Positions 8,843 through 18,504 of a stretch of DNA of 64,000 nucleotides are shown here, piece after piece (within the stretch, counting starts at the first letter, position 1; each line of letters opens with the position of its first letter). Location: the NCBI GenBank assembly GCA_015058015.1, contig SVDM01000007.1, positions 39,252-103,251 on the forward strand, read 5' to 3'. The notes beneath the pieces were generated by a model. The model made no database searches, had not been told where the DNA came from, and saw only the letters and a list, made by a program, of their open reading frames with translations. Position numbers and translations under genes: made by a program. This stretch comes from Lachnospiraceae bacterium (GTDB lineage Bacteria; Bacillota; Clostridia; Lachnospirales; Lachnospiraceae).

Positions 8843-9115
8843 CTATACGAATCTGTCACTGAAAGCTTTAACTGCTTTCTTAATCTCGGTGTCTGTCGGC
8901 TTTGCATTTCCTTCAAAGTAGCGAAGCCATTCCGTAGGAACATTCTTTACTATCTGAATATGTTTATACTTTTTCTTCTTGGGACGATCCGCCTTGCGAA
9001 GCACTCCATCGCAAAGGTATACATATTCGTCATCGAAATCAACAATCATGTACACTTTCTTAAAATCATGTCCTGCCTTTGATATGGCAAGCATCCCTTT
9101 TTTTATATCATCCAT
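8843..9115 (-). CDS. KOW-domain RNA-binding protein (L14e/L6e-like)
   Basis: About 90 residues beginning MDDIKKGMLAISKAGHDFKK. The first half has the KOW pattern seen in eukaryotic and archaeal L14e (an entry strand, a Gly, then VYMIVDFDDEYVYLCDG), followed by a very basic segment ADRPKKKKYKHIQIVK. Such proteins are found between map and infA in many Clostridia and are annotated only as RNA-binding; the role is unknown. Two ATGs, 6 bases apart, follow AGGGAG; the second, at 9-base spacing, is chosen. Genomic position inside the ribosomal cluster suggests a ribosome or rRNA target. Confidence 0.8.
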   Translation of the reverse strand: MDDIKKGMLAISKAGHDFKKVYMIVDFDDEYVYLCDGVLRKADRPKKKKYKHIQIVKNVPTEWLRYFEGNAKPTDTEIKKAVKAFSDRFV

Positions 9116-9162
9116 ATTCATATGCTCCCTAAGGCCTCGAAACATTCAGTGAAGAAAATCAT

Positions 9163-9921
9163 TTATTTTGTCGGCAAGGTTAATATCACCGGATCTCCGT
9201 CCGTAATCAACACCGTGTTCTCATAATGTGCTGAAAGGGAACCGTCATCCGTACTTACCGTCCAATCATCATCTTCCCACACAACATCTGCTCTTCCCAT
9301 ATTAATCATGGGTTCAATGGCAAGTGTCATTCCCGGCTGAAGCTTTACGCCGCGGCGCTTCTGCTTAAAGTTGGGAATCTGCGGGTCTTCGTGAAGATTC
9401 CTTCCGATTCCGTGTCCTACAAGATCTCTTACTATTCCGTATCCGAACTGTGATATGTAATCATCAATTGCTGCGGAAATCTCATACAGATGGCAGCCTG
9501 CTCTTGCGAATTTGATTCCTTCGAAAAAGCTTTGCTTTGTTCTGTCTATAAGAAGTCTTGCTTCCTCGGATATCTCTCCTACCGCTACGGTTCTGGCTGC
9601 ATCTGAATGGTAGCCCTTGTGTATTACTCCGGCGTCAAGACTTACTATGTCGCCTTCCTGTAATATACGTTCCGCAGTGGGGATTCCGTGAACAACCTGA
9701 TCGTTAACAGATACGCATATTGATGCGGGATATCCGTTATAGTCTAAAAATGAGGGGATTGTGTTATAGCTTCTCATAATCCTCTCGCCCTCTCTATCAA
9801 TATCCAAAGTGGATATGCCGGGCTTAATAAACTCTTCAAGTCTTTCAAGTACCTCTGCCAAGATCTTGCCTGACTCCATCATCAGCTCAATCTCTTTTGC
9901 AGATTTAATTGTTATTGCCAT
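9163..9921 (-). CDS. map: Methionine aminopeptidase, type I
   Basis: 252-residue cytosolic metallopeptidase that removes initiator Met. The five metal ligands of the pita-bread fold can be seen: Asp in SLDAGVI, Asp in YHSDAARTVAVG, His in GHGIGRNLHE, Glu in AIEPMINMG and Glu in ENTVLITDG. No N-terminal SEC-C zinc extension is present. It starts 4 bases after adk, in the usual adk-map-infA order. Confidence 0.97.
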   Translation of the reverse strand: MAITIKSAKEIELMMESGKILAEVLERLEEFIKPGISTLDIDREGERIMRSYNTIPSFLDYNGYPASICVSVNDQVVHGIPTAERILQEGDIVSLDAGVIHKGYHSDAARTVAVGEISEEARLLIDRTKQSFFEGIKFARAGCHLYEISAAIDDYISQFGYGIVRDLVGHGIGRNLHEDPQIPNFKQKRRGVKLQPGMTLAIEPMINMGRADVVWEDDDWTVSTDDGSLSAHYENTVLITDGDPVILTLPTK

Positions 9922-9925
9922 AATC

Positions 9926-10570
9926 CTACGCTCCTAAGATATCAACAATGGCGTTAAACACGTCATCCATTTCCATTGTTCCATCCACATCTTTGATTAT
10001 TCCCTTCTTTGTATAGTAGTCAATCAAAGGCTGTGTCTGTTCATGATATACATCAAGACGCTTCTTAACGGTCTCCGGCTTATCGTCATCTCTAAGGATA
10101 AGCTCTCCTCCGCATCTGTCACAGATGCCTTCCTTCTTGGGGGGAATGTTTACTACATGATATGTTGCACCGCAACCTACACATGCTCTTCTTCCGCCCA
10201 TACGGGAGATAATGTTTTCATCGGGAACATCGATGTTGATTGCATAGTCCATGGAATCATTCATCTCTTCAAGAGCCTTATCAAGGCATTCAGCCTGAGG
10301 AATGGTTCTTGGGAAACCGTCTAATACATAGCCGTTTTTGCAATCTTCATTCTTAACACGGTCAACTACCAGGTCAACAACCAATTCATCCGGTACAAGA
10401 AGTCCCTTGTCCATATATGTCTTAGCCTTGTTACCAAGCTCTGTACCTTCTTTGATATTTGCACGGAAAATATCTCCGGTGGAAATATGAGGTACTCCGT
10501 ATTTGTCTGCAATCTTCTTAGCCTGTGTTCCTTTTCCCGCTCCGGGAGCGCCTAACATAATAATCTTCAT
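9926..10570 (-). CDS. adk: Adenylate kinase
   Basis: 214-residue long-form enzyme interconverting AMP, ADP and ATP. The P-loop is [10 protein letters not shown] at residues 7-16, the AMP-binding motif is [11 protein letters not shown], and the LID domain carries a structural zinc site C-x2-C (CVGC) and C-x2-C (CDRC). The frame extends to 10600, but GGAGGGG lies 7 bases before the ATG at 10568-10570 and [10 protein letters not shown] is the family start. Confidence 0.97.
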   Translation of the reverse strand: MKIIMLGAPGAGKGTQAKKIADKYGVPHISTGDIFRANIKEGTELGNKAKTYMDKGLLVPDELVVDLVVDRVKNEDCKNGYVLDGFPRTIPQAECLDKALEEMNDSMDYAINIDVPDENIISRMGGRRACVGCGATYHVVNIPPKKEGICDRCGGELILRDDDKPETVKKRLDVYHEQTQPLIDYYTKKGIIKDVDGTMEMDDVFNAIVDILGA

Positions 10571-10630
10571 GATATCCCCTCCAATCTGTTGATCATGCAT
10601 TGCATGACAACTCTGTTAAAAGCAATTATG

Positions 10631-10664
10631 GGCACCACCTCCCGAATAGTCGGGAGATGTTGCC
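10631..10664 (-). other. Hairpin in the adk-secY spacer
   Basis: Within the 100-base gap between secY and adk, CTCCCGA and TCGGGAG form a perfect 7-bp stem over a 4-base loop, extended by GGCA/TGCC after an imperfect 4-base internal section. No T-run follows, so it does not look like a terminator; a processing or mRNA-stability element is possible. Confidence 0.55.
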
Positions 10665-10670
10665 TGCTGA

Positions 10671-11987
10671 TTAATCGTCTAAGAAACCTTTATAGTAACG
10701 AACGAGCATCTGTGACTCGATCTGCTTCAATGTTTCAATGATAACACCAACGATAATGATGATTGATGTTCCTGCAAATGAAACGCTTGCTCCGAATACT
10801 CCGTTAAATATAATGGGTACTACTGCAACTATAATAAGTCCTACAGCTCCGATAAAAATAATATGACTTAATATGGAGCTTAAATAATCACTGGTGGGTT
10901 TACCCGGTCTGATTCCCGGAATAAATCCGCCTTGCTTTTTCATATTGTCTGCAACTTCAAGCGGATTGAAAGTGATTGAAGTGTAGAAATATGCAAATGC
11001 AATTACAAGAACAATATAAAGTATAAGTCCCCAGGAATAAGATAAATTATCTTTATTACACCAATTACCCTGGTTTAATCCCTTAAGGATTGTTGCTCCA
11101 ATACCTGTTCCTTCTGTCTTTCCCATAAATGTTGCAATAATTACGGGAAGCTGCATTAAGGACTGAGCAAAGATAATGGGGATAACACCTGCTGTGTTAA
11201 CCTTCAAAGGAATATTTGTGCTCTGTCCTCCAACGGTCTTGTTACCCTGTATCTTCTTAGCATACTGTACCGGAATTCTTCTCTCTGCATTAGAAAGAAT
11301 AACTACGAATACAACTACAGCAATCACGATTGCAAGAATGATTACGCCTGCAAGAGCAGCCTTGGGAATAGTCTTGCCATTCATGAACTGATTGTATAAA
11401 GATACGAAATCTTGCGGAATACGTGAAAGGATGTTGATAAGAAGGATAATGGATATACCGTTTCCTTCGCCCTTCTCGGTAATACGTTCACCAATCCACA
11501 TAAGAATTGCAGAACCTGCAACCAATGTAAGAATTGCTGTAGCGCAGTTTACGAAATTGTATTCCTGTAACAATCCCTGACGACCAAATCCGATTGTCAT
11601 TGCTGTTGACTGAATAATAGCAAGTACAATGGTGATGTATCTGGTCATCTTAGTAAGTTTCTTTCTACCGTCCTCGCCGTCTTTCTGCCACTCCTCCAGC
11701 TTAGGAATAGCAATTGTAAGAAGCTGAACGATAATAGAACTTGTAATATAAGGTGTTATGCTTAATGCAAAAATTGAGAGTTCAGCAAATGAGCCTCCTG
11801 TGATGGCATTAAAGAAGTTAAATGCATCACCGCCCTGATTTGCGAACCAGTTGGCGAAATATGTGCGGTCCACACCCGGAATAGGTAACTGTGAACCAAG
11901 TCTCACTACTATTAACATGAGAAACGTAAAGAATAACCTCTTTCGAATTTCCTCTATTTTCAATGCATTTCGTAGTGTTTTGAACAT
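10671..11987 (-). CDS. secY: Protein translocase subunit SecY
   Basis: 438 residues with ten predicted membrane spans. SecY forms the protein-conducting channel with SecE and SecG. The plug region follows VDRTYF near residue 42, and the C-terminal cytosolic motif includes MKKQGGFIPGIRPGKPTSDYL. Its ATG abuts the rplO stop codon with no gap, with a GAGGTGAT binding site inside rplO, so translation is probably coupled. Confidence 0.97.
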   Translation of the reverse strand: MFKTLRNALKIEEIRKRLFFTFLMLIVVRLGSQLPIPGVDRTYFANWFANQGGDAFNFFNAITGGSFAELSIFALSITPYITSSIIVQLLTIAIPKLEEWQKDGEDGRKKLTKMTRYITIVLAIIQSTAMTIGFGRQGLLQEYNFVNCATAILTLVAGSAILMWIGERITEKGEGNGISIILLINILSRIPQDFVSLYNQFMNGKTIPKAALAGVIILAIVIAVVVFVVILSNAERRIPVQYAKKIQGNKTVGGQSTNIPLKVNTAGVIPIIFAQSLMQLPVIIATFMGKTEGTGIGATILKGLNQGNWCNKDNLSYSWGLILYIVLVIAFAYFYTSITFNPLEVADNMKKQGGFIPGIRPGKPTSDYLSSILSHIIFIGAVGLIIVAVVPIIFNGVFGASVSFAGTSIIIIVGVIIETLKQIESQMLVRYYKGFLDD

Positions 11988-12425
11988 TTAGATCACCTCG
12001 GCTTTTCCGCCAAGGGCCTCAATCTTTTCCTTTGCCCCTGCACTGAATGCGTTAGCCTGAACAGTAAGCTTCTTGGTTAATGTACCATTTCCGAGAATCT
12101 TTACTCCGTCCTGAGGATTCTTAACGATACCCTCTTCAATTAATGTCTTAACGCTTACTACAGTGTCATTATCAAAACGCTCCAAAGCACTGATGTTGAT
12201 GCCAACGATATTCTTAGAGTTGATGCATGTGAATCCTCTCTTTGGAATACGTCTGTACAGCGGCATCTGACCACCTTCGAATCCCGGTCTCGGTGCTCCT
12301 GAACGAGCTTTCTGTCCTTTGTGTCCTTTACCTGCTGTCTTGCCGTTTCCTGAACCATGTCCACGACCTTTTCTATAGCTGTCCTGGTTAGAACCTGCTG
12401 CAGGCTTTAAATTAGATAACTCCAT
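11988..12425 (-). CDS. rplO: 50S ribosomal protein L15
   Basis: 145 residues, assembling late in 50S formation. [20 protein letters not shown], the Gly/Lys-rich extension ([24 protein letters not shown]) and the hydrophobic C-terminal domain are canonical. It precedes secY as in most spc operons. Confidence 0.97.
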   Translation of the reverse strand: MELSNLKPAAGSNQDSYRKGRGHGSGNGKTAGKGHKGQKARSGAPRPGFEGGQMPLYRRIPKRGFTCINSKNIVGINISALERFDNDTVVSVKTLIEEGIVKNPQDGVKILGNGTLTKKLTVQANAFSAGAKEKIEALGGKAEVI

Positions 12426-12447
12426 CTTGACACCTCCTGTCTAAATT

Positions 12448-12630
12448 TTATATTTCTTCAACTTTTACTAAGTGTCTAATCTGCTGAATCATGCCCTGTG
12501 TTGCCTTGTTGTTAGGCTGCTCAACAGAAGAGTTTAATTTGTGCAATCCCAAAGCTTCAACAGTCTTTTTGTGTTTGGGAACTGCACCAATGGTAGATTT
12601 AACTAAAGTGATTCTTAATTTATCAGCCAT
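12448..12630 (-). CDS. rpmD: 50S ribosomal protein L30
   Basis: 60 residues, MADKLRITLVKSTIGAVPKH onward, with the L30 motif LGLHKLNSSVEQPNN. The ATG at 12628-12630 follows AAGGAGG by 8 bases; an in-frame TTG two codons earlier is not needed. Confidence 0.96.
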   Translation of the reverse strand: MADKLRITLVKSTIGAVPKHKKTVEALGLHKLNSSVEQPNNKATQGMIQQIRHLVKVEEI

Positions 12631-12643
12631 TATCAATTCCTCC

Positions 12644-13153
12644 TTAACCTAAGATCTCTTGAAGAGATTTGCCACGGTTCTTAGCTACTTCTTCAGGGGA
12701 CTTAAGCTGCTTAAGACCTTCGATTGTAGCAAGAACAACGTTCTGCTTATTATTGGAACCAAGTGACTTGGTACGGATATTTCTGATTCCTGCAAGCTCA
12801 CATACGATACGTGCGGGACCACCTGCGATGATACCGGTACCTTCGGGAGCACGCTTAAGTAATACGGAAGCTCCTGTGTGCTTTCCAATAATGTCATGTG
12901 TAATACTGTTATTATCATCTAATTTAACAGAAACAAGTTTCTTCATAGCGTCTTCTTTACCCTTACGGATAGCTTCAGGGATTTCAGCTGCTTTACCCAG
13001 TCCTGCTCCTACATGACCGTTCTCGTCTCCGACAACAACCAACGCAGTAAATCTGAAGTTACGTCCACCCTTAACAACCTTAGTAACACGCTTAATTGAT
13101 ACTACTTTTTCTGTTAATTCCAATTGACTAGCATCAATGATTGTACGTTTCAT
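12644..13153 (-). CDS. rpsE: 30S ribosomal protein S5
   Basis: 169 residues. S5 maintains decoding fidelity at the mRNA entry site. The double-stranded RNA-binding half ([25 protein letters not shown]) and the C-terminal half ([17 protein letters not shown]) are complete. It starts 20 bases after rplR. Confidence 0.97.
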   Translation of the reverse strand: MKRTIIDASQLELTEKVVSIKRVTKVVKGGRNFRFTALVVVGDENGHVGAGLGKAAEIPEAIRKGKEDAMKKLVSVKLDDNNSITHDIIGKHTGASVLLKRAPEGTGIIAGGPARIVCELAGIRNIRTKSLGSNNKQNVVLATIEGLKQLKSPEEVAKNRGKSLQEILG

Positions 13154-13173
13154 GTGTTTTCCTCCTATATTTC

Positions 13174-13542
13174 CTAGAATTCCAAACCGGCTTCTCTTGC
13201 TGCGTCAGCTAAGGCCTGAACTTTTCCGTGATAAATGTATCCTCCTCTGTCGAATACAACTGTCTTAATACCCTTATCTAAAGCTTTCTTAGCAATAGCT
13301 GTTCCAACTTTTGCTGCTGCTTCTTTATTATTGGTCTTGTCAAGCTCAGCTTTCACTTCTTTGTCAAGTGTGGATGCTGCAACCAAGGTATTACCTACTG
13401 TATCATCAATAATCTGAGCATACATATGGTTATTACTTCTGAAAACAGCAAGACGAGGTCTTTCGGCTGTTCCGGAAATATGATTACGCATTCTGTTGTG
13501 CTTCTTAACTCGAACATCAGCTCTTGATTTCTTATTAATCAT
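13174..13542 (-). CDS. rplR: 50S ribosomal protein L18
   Basis: 122 residues. L18 binds 5S rRNA and brings it into the 50S subunit. The basic N-terminus, [20 protein letters not shown] and the ending [26 protein letters not shown] are diagnostic. Confidence 0.97.
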   Translation of the reverse strand: MINKKSRADVRVKKHNRMRNHISGTAERPRLAVFRSNNHMYAQIIDDTVGNTLVAASTLDKEVKAELDKTNNKEAAAKVGTAIAKKALDKGIKTVVFDRGGYIYHGKVQALADAAREAGLEF

Positions 13543-13553
13543 CTTTCTACCTC

Positions 13554-14093
13554 CTACTTCTTACCTGTCTTACCAACTTTACGTCTGATATGTTCATCAG
13601 CATATTTGATTCCCTTACCCTTGTATGGCTCAGGTCTTCTCTTATCTCTGATCTCAGCGGCATATTGGCCAACTTTTTCTTTATCGATACCTTTAACGGT
13701 AATCTTGTTTCCATCTACTACTGATTCAAGTCCTTCAGGGTCTTCCATCTCAATCGGATGTGAGTATCCGAGGTTCAATGTAAGCTTCTTGCCGGACTTG
13801 GCAGCTCTGTAACCTACACCGTTTACTTCAAGAACTTTCTCGTAACCGTCGGTTACACCGATAATCATATTGTTGATTAAAGTTCTTGTAAGACCGTGAA
13901 GTGATTTCATCTTCTTTAAATCGCTGGGTCTTGAAACTTCAACCTGATCACCGTTAAGTTTGATTTCCATCTCCTGAGGAAGCACTCTCTCAAGTGTTCC
14001 CTTGGGACCTTTAACAGTCACTTTGTTATTTTCTGCAATACTAACAGTTACTCCTGCCGGTACCGCGATTGGCATTTTTCCTATACGTGACAT
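13554..14093 (-). CDS. rplF: 50S ribosomal protein L6
   Basis: 179 residues in two repeated domains; the signature [26 protein letters not shown] ends the protein. L6 sits near the factor-binding site. It is separated from rpsH by an unusually long spacer with three hairpins. Confidence 0.97.
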   Translation of the reverse strand: MSRIGKMPIAVPAGVTVSIAENNKVTVKGPKGTLERVLPQEMEIKLNGDQVEVSRPSDLKKMKSLHGLTRTLINNMIIGVTDGYEKVLEVNGVGYRAAKSGKKLTLNLGYSHPIEMEDPEGLESVVDGNKITVKGIDKEKVGQYAAEIRDKRRPEPYKGKGIKYADEHIRRKVGKTGKK

Positions 14094-14139
14094 GCCCGTA
14101 CCTCCTTAAAAAATCTGTATGTATAACTGTTGTTAAAAC

Positions 14140-14269
14140 CGATTGCTGCGTCGCCTTGCGACTTCCGCAATCGCCGCCATTCACAACTTTCGTGCTCCGC
14201 ACTACGTTGTTCATGGAGGACATTCGTCGAATACGATTAATATTGCGCAAGCGCATTAATCGATATTCG
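14140..14269 (-). repeat. Three consecutive hairpins in the rpsH-rplF spacer
   Basis: The 186-base spacer (14094-14279) holds three inverted repeats. 14228-14269: CGAATA, CGATTAAT and GCGC arms pair with GCGC, ATTAATCG and TATTCG around a 2-base loop, interrupted only by small bulges. 14183-14210: ACAAC and GTGC arms around a 3-base loop. 14140-14173: outer CGATTGC/GCAATCG enclosing GTCGC/GCGAC. None is followed by a T-run. The other spacers in this part of the operon are mostly 10-40 bases. It may be a mobile intergenic repeat or an RNA processing element. Confidence 0.65.
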
Positions 14270-14279
14270 TCTCATTGTT

Positions 14280-14681
14280 TTACCACACGAATGCTAATAC
14301 TTCGCCGCCAACCTTAAGCTCACGAGCCTGCTTGTCTGTTACAACACCCTGGTTAGTGGAAATAATAGCTACTCCAAGTCCTCCGAGAACCTTTGGTAAT
14401 TCATCCTTGCCGGCATATACACGAAGACCGGGTTTGGAGATTCTCTTAAGTCCTGTAATAATCTTCTCATTCTTATCCTGACCGTACTTCAATGTGATAC
14501 GAATTACGTTGAAGTTACCATCTTTAACGATTTCCTGCTTCTTGATATATCCTTCTTTTTCAAGAATCTCGGCAATAGCAATTTTAATCCTTGATGCAGG
14601 AACATCAACTGTATCATGTTTAGCAGTATTTGCATTACGAATTCTTGTAAGCATATCTGCGATTGGATCACTCATTGTCAT
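14280..14681 (-). CDS. rpsH: 30S ribosomal protein S8
   Basis: 133 residues. S8 binds the central domain of 16S rRNA and in enterobacteria represses the spc operon. [20 protein letters not shown] and the ending [27 protein letters not shown] match the family. Confidence 0.97.
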   Translation of the reverse strand: MTMSDPIADMLTRIRNANTAKHDTVDVPASRIKIAIAEILEKEGYIKKQEIVKDGNFNVIRITLKYGQDKNEKIITGLKRISKPGLRVYAGKDELPKVLGGLGVAIISTNQGVVTDKQARELKVGGEVLAFVW

Positions 14682-14716
14682 CTTTGGATTTCCTCCTTAC
14701 TTAATAATATCTGCTC

Positions 14717-14902
14717 TTACCAGCTTGCCTTCTTAACGCCCGGAATCTGTCCCTTGTATGCTAACTCTCTGAAGCATACTCTACAGATGCCGTATTTTCT
14801 CAGATATGCATGTGGACGTCCGCAGATTCTACAACGGCTATATTCTCTTGAAGAGAATTTCTGTTTGCGCTGCTGTTTTACTTTCATTGCTGTCTTAGCC
14901 AT
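14717..14902 (-). CDS. rpsZ: 30S ribosomal protein S14, zinc-binding type Z
   Basis: 61 residues with the zinc motif [20 protein letters not shown] (two C-x2-C pairs). The short type Z form is standard in Gram-positive bacteria. It lies between rplE and rpsH. Confidence 0.97.
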   Translation of the reverse strand: MAKTAMKVKQQRKQKFSSREYSRCRICGRPHAYLRKYGICRVCFRELAYKGQIPGVKKASW

Positions 14903-14913
14903 TATATTCCCTC

Positions 14914-15456
14914 CTATCTTGCAAACGGCATATTAAATAATCTTAATAATTCACGTGCTTCTTCGTCTGTCTTGGCTGTGGTAACAAAGATAATATCCAT
15001 ACCTCTGATCTTATCAACCTTGTCATACTCTATTTCAGGGAAAATAAGCTGTTCCTTAATACCAAGTGCATAATTGCCTCTGCCGTCAAATGCATCAGGG
15101 TTAACACCTCTGAAGTCACGTACACGGGGAAGTGCAAGATTGATAAGACGATCAACGAACTCGTACATCTTGTCTCCACGTAATGTAACTTTACATCCGA
15201 TGGGCATACCCTCTCTGATCTTGAAGTTAGCAACTGATTTCTTAGCCTTTGTCTGAATCGGCTTCTGTCCAGAAATGATCTCAAGATCTTTCATGGCTGC
15301 TTCAAGAATCTTAACGTTTTCTTTTGCTTCACCGATACCCATGTTGATTACAACTTTCTCGAGCTTGGGTACCTGCATAACATTTTTATATTCAAATTTC
15401 TTGACCATAGCATCTACGATCTCATTTGTATATGTTTCTTTAAGTCTACTGCTCAA
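14914..15456 (-). CDS. rplE: 50S ribosomal protein L5
   Basis: 180 residues. L5 binds 5S rRNA and contacts P-site t[23 protein letters not shown] and the terminal [20 protein letters not shown] are canonical. Confidence 0.97.
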   Translation of the reverse strand: MSSRLKETYTNEIVDAMVKKFEYKNVMQVPKLEKVVINMGIGEAKENVKILEAAMKDLEIISGQKPIQTKAKKSVANFKIREGMPIGCKVTLRGDKMYEFVDRLINLALPRVRDFRGVNPDAFDGRGNYALGIKEQLIFPEIEYDKVDKIRGMDIIFVTTAKTDEEARELLRLFNMPFAR

Positions 15457-15478
15457 CTTTCTTGACCTCCTCTCCTAA

Positions 15479-15790
15479 TTAATCGATTACTTCACCTGTT
15501 GATTTCGCGTAACGTACTTTCTTACCGTTCTCAAACTTGAATCCTACTCTGGTAGGCTTTCCCTTGTGAACATACATTACATTTGAAATATCGATAGGAG
15601 ATTCCTGATTCACAATTCCACCGTTTGGATTTGCCACGTTAGGCTTTACATGCTTTGTAACCATGTTAGCTCCCTCAACGATGATTCTTTTTGTCTTTCT
15701 GTTAATGGAAATTACTTTTCCTTCTTTGTCTTTATCTTTACCGGCGATAATCTTAACTGTATCGCCCATCTTAATCTTTAACATTGACAT
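15479..15790 (-). CDS. rplX: 50S ribosomal protein L24
   Basis: 103 residues with an N-terminal KOW motif (MGDTVKIIAGKDKDKEGKVI). L24 initiates 50S assembly. The frame is open to 15832, but GGGAGG lies 8 bases before the ATG at 15788-15790, giving the normal start MSMLKIKMGD. Confidence 0.96.
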   Translation of the reverse strand: MSMLKIKMGDTVKIIAGKDKDKEGKVISINRKTKRIIVEGANMVTKHVKPNVANPNGGIVNQESPIDISNVMYVHKGKPTRVGFKFENGKKVRYAKSTGEVID

Positions 15791-15803
15791 ACTTGGCACC
15801 TCC

Positions 15804-16172
15804 CTATAATACTTCCGGAGCCAATGAAACAATTTTCATAAATTGTTTTTCACGAAGCTCTCTGGCTACCGGTCCAAAGATACGAGTTCCTCTGGGAGTC
15901 TTGTCTTCTTTGATGATTACGGCAGCATTTTCATCGAACTTTATATATGATCCGTCTTTACGACGTACACCTTTTTTTGTTCTGACAACAACAGCTTTAA
16001 CAACGTCACCTTTTTTTACAACTCCACCTGGTGTTGCATCTTTGACAGTAGCTGTGATGATGTCACCAATATTAGCATATCTTCTTGTAGAACCGCCCAT
16101 TACTCTAATACAAAGTATCTCTTTAGCACCTGTATTATCAGCAACTTTGAGTCTGGTTTCCTGTTGTACCAT
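15804..16172 (-). CDS. rplN: 50S ribosomal protein L14
   Basis: 122 residues beginning [19 protein letters not shown], the family signature. L14 forms an inter-subunit bridge and is the binding site of the silencing factor RsfS in other bacteria. Confidence 0.98.
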   Translation of the reverse strand: MVQQETRLKVADNTGAKEILCIRVMGGSTRRYANIGDIITATVKDATPGGVVKKGDVVKAVVVRTKKGVRRKDGSYIKFDENAAVIIKEDKTPRGTRIFGPVARELREKQFMKIVSLAPEVL

Positions 16173-16190
16173 GCCAATATACCTCCTTTA

Positions 16191-16445
16191 TTATTTTGCT
16201 TTTTCGATAATTTCCACAAGTCTCCATCTCTTGTCCTTAGACAGGGGTCTTGTTTCCATAACTTTTACTGTATCTCCGATATTGCAGTCATTGTTCTCGT
16301 CGTGAGCTTTAAGCTTATATGTTCTCTTTACAATCTTGTTGTACAAAGGATGCTTAACATGGTCTTCTACAGCAACAACAACAGTCTTCTGCATTTTATT
16401 ACTTACAACTTTTCCTGTACGTGTTTTTCTAAGATTTCTTTCCAC
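16191..16445 (-). CDS. rpsQ: 30S ribosomal protein S17
   Basis: 84 residues, [20 protein letters not shown], with the S17 motif [20 protein letters not shown]. It is an early-assembly protein of the 30S body. Confidence 0.97.
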   Translation of the reverse strand: MERNLRKTRTGKVVSNKMQKTVVVAVEDHVKHPLYNKIVKRTYKLKAHDENNDCNIGDTVKVMETRPLSKDKRWRLVEIIEKAK

Positions 16446-16488
16446 GAGGAATCCTCCTTTCGTAATCTAAATCCATTCCTTGTTGCTA

Positions 16489-16698
16489 TTACTCAGCTGC
16501 GTTAGCCTTCTGGGCAATGATTGTCTGGATTCTTGCAATATTCTTTCTTACGTCTTTGATTCTGCTTGTATTATCTAACTGATTGGTTGCATTCTGGAAT
16601 CTTAAGTTGAAGAGTTCCTTCTTAGCAGCTACCAATTTCTCGTTTAATTCGTCTGTTGAATTAGTTCTTAATTCTTCTAAATAAGTCTTAGTTTTCAT
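16489..16698 (-). CDS. rpmC: 50S ribosomal protein L29
   Basis: 69 residues. L29 lies at the exit tunnel, near the SRP and trigger factor docking site. The motif [28 protein letters not shown] is clear. The ATG at 16696-16698 overlaps the end of rplP by 11 bases, and GGCGGTGA inside rplP is the probable ribosome binding site. Confidence 0.96.
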   Translation of the reverse strand: MKTKTYLEELRTNSTDELNEKLVAAKKELFNLRFQNATNQLDNTSRIKDVRKNIARIQTIIAQKANAAE

Positions 16699-17125
16699 TA
16701 GAATCACCGCCTTCTAAATCTTCGCGAGAAACAACCTTACATTTACAGGGTAATTTGTGCGTAGCAAGACGTAATGCTTCTCTGGCAACTTCTTCTGAAA
16801 CTCCTGAGATTTCAAACATTACACGGCCTGGTTTAACTACTGCTACCCAGTACTCAAGTGTTCCTTTACCGGAACCCATACGTGTTTCTGCCGGTTTTGT
16901 GGTTACAGGCTTATCCGGGAATATCTTAATCCAAACTTTACCGCCACGCTTGATATAACGTGTCATAGCAATACGTGCTGCCTCAATCTGGTTTGATCTT
17001 ATCCATGCTGGTTCTAAAGCAACTATACCAAAGTCACCGTTAGTGATCTTATTGCCTCTTGTAGCTTTGCCGGCCATAGATCCACGGAACTGTTTACGAT
17101 GCTTTACTCTTTTAGGCATTAACAT
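16688..17125 (-). CDS. rplP: 50S ribosomal protein L16
   Basis: 145 residues, [20 protein letters not shown] onward. L16 shapes the A site and binds tRNA. Its ATG overlaps the rpsC stop codon as TAATG, indicating coupled translation. Confidence 0.97.
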   Translation of the reverse strand: MLMPKRVKHRKQFRGSMAGKATRGNKITNGDFGIVALEPAWIRSNQIEAARIAMTRYIKRGGKVWIKIFPDKPVTTKPAETRMGSGKGTLEYWVAVVKPGRVMFEISGVSEEVAREALRLATHKLPCKCKVVSREDLEGGDSNEN

Positions 17126-17781
17126 TATTTATCGCTCCCTTCCTTTGTGTCTTTAGTTGGAAGTATTTCGCCTTTGTAGATCCATACTTTAACACCTAAC
17201 TTACCGTAGGTTGTATCTGCTTCTGCGAAACCGTAATCAATATCTGCTCTTAATGTCTGAAGAGGAATTGTTCCTTCGCTGTAGAACTCTGTACGAGCCA
17301 TATCAGCTCCACCGAGACGTCCTGATACAGCAGTCTTGATTCCCTTAGCTCCGGACTTCATGCTTCTTGACATAACAGACTTCATAGCTCTTCTGAAAGA
17401 AACACGGTTCTCAAGCTGTAAAGCAATGTTCTCAGCTACAAGCTGTGCATCTCTATCCGGTTTCTTGATCTCTTTGATGTCTACGATAAGCTTCTTGTCT
17501 GTGTACTTAGCAAGCTCAACTTTGAGTTTCTCAATTTCAGCGCCACCCTTACCGATTACAACACCGGGCTTAGCTGTGTAAATAATAATTTTAACTTTCT
17601 CAGATGCTCTCTCAATCTCAATCTTTGAGATTCCTGCGCTATATAATCTATCCTTAAGGAAATTTCTGATATTATAATCTTCTACCAAACAATCTGCGAA
17701 GTCAGCTTCTGCATACCATTTGGAATCCCAATCCTTAATAACGCCTACTCTTAAGCCATGAGGATTTACTTTCTGTCCCAT
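17125..17781 (-). CDS. rpsC: 30S ribosomal protein S3
   Basis: 218 residues. An N-terminal KH domain ([19 protein letters not shown]) and a C-terminal S3 domain ([23 protein letters not shown]) are complete. S3 lines the mRNA entry tunnel. Confidence 0.97.
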   Translation of the reverse strand: MGQKVNPHGLRVGVIKDWDSKWYAEADFADCLVEDYNIRNFLKDRLYSAGISKIEIERASEKVKIIIYTAKPGVVIGKGGAEIEKLKVELAKYTDKKLIVDIKEIKKPDRDAQLVAENIALQLENRVSFRRAMKSVMSRSMKSGAKGIKTAVSGRLGGADMARTEFYSEGTIPLQTLRADIDYGFAEADTTYGKLGVKVWIYKGEILPTKDTKEGSDK

Positions 17782-17792
17782 CTTGTTCCTCC

Positions 17793-18182
17793 TTATCTTT
17801 CGTTAAGCACGATGGTAATGTGGCTCATTCTCTTCTCGATACGATAAGCTCTTCCCTGTGCTCTGGGTTTAACTCTCTTCATCGTGGGTCCTTTGTTTGC
17901 GTAGCACTCCTCGATATAAAGGTTATCCGCATTCATTCCGTTATTATTCTCAGCATTGGCAATTGCTGACTTTAATAATTTCTCTATTACGCTTGATGCA
18001 TATCTTGGATTGTAAGCAAGGATTCCAAGTGCAGTCTGCACATCTTTTCCTCTGATGGCATCCAATACGAAACAAGCTTTCTGAACTGACACTCTGGCAT
18101 AAGATAACTTAGCTGAAGGTCTTGTATCTTTTGTATTTTCGTTTCTTTCTCTCTTGATCTGGCTTCTATGTCCCTTTGCCAT
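17793..18182 (-). CDS. rplV: 50S ribosomal protein L22
   Basis: 129 residues. The beta-hairpin that narrows the exit tunnel is seen as [25 protein letters not shown] near the C-terminus; macrolide resistance changes usually map to this loop. It follows rpsS by 28 bases. Confidence 0.97.
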   Translation of the reverse strand: MAKGHRSQIKRERNENTKDTRPSAKLSYARVSVQKACFVLDAIRGKDVQTALGILAYNPRYASSVIEKLLKSAIANAENNNGMNADNLYIEECYANKGPTMKRVKPRAQGRAYRIEKRMSHITIVLNER

Positions 18183-18210
18183 GAATGAAACCTCCTTTCA
18201 ATATTGTGGA

Positions 18211-18492
18211 CTAACGTACTTTAGACTTCTTCTCGTCTTTTCCGTGTCCTCTGTATGTTCTTGTGGCAACAAACTCACCGAGCTTGTGTCCTACCATATC
18301 TTCCGTAACATATACGGGTACATGCTTTCTTCCGTCATGAACCGCAATAGTATGTCCTACCATCTGCGGGAAGATTGTTGAACGACGTGACCATGTCTTA
18401 ATAACACTCTTGTCACCTGCTGTGTTCATAGCTTCCACTTTCTTAAGTAAGCTTGTATCCGCAAAAGGTCCTTTTTTAAGTGAACGTCCCAT
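18211..18492 (-). CDS. rpsS: 30S ribosomal protein S19
   Basis: 93 residues, [20 protein letters not shown], with [16 protein letters not shown] near the end. S19 forms a complex with S13 in the head of the 30S subunit. Confidence 0.97.
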   Translation of the reverse strand: MGRSLKKGPFADTSLLKKVEAMNTAGDKSVIKTWSRRSTIFPQMVGHTIAVHDGRKHVPVYVTEDMVGHKLGEFVATRTYRGHGKDEKKSKVR

Positions 18493-18504
18493 GGTTAAAC
18501 CTCC

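Noticed and set aside
14041..14256. Open frame of 71 residues through the rpsH-rplF spacer
   Set aside because: It overlaps rplF, follows the hairpins and has no ribosome binding site, so it is a chance frame.
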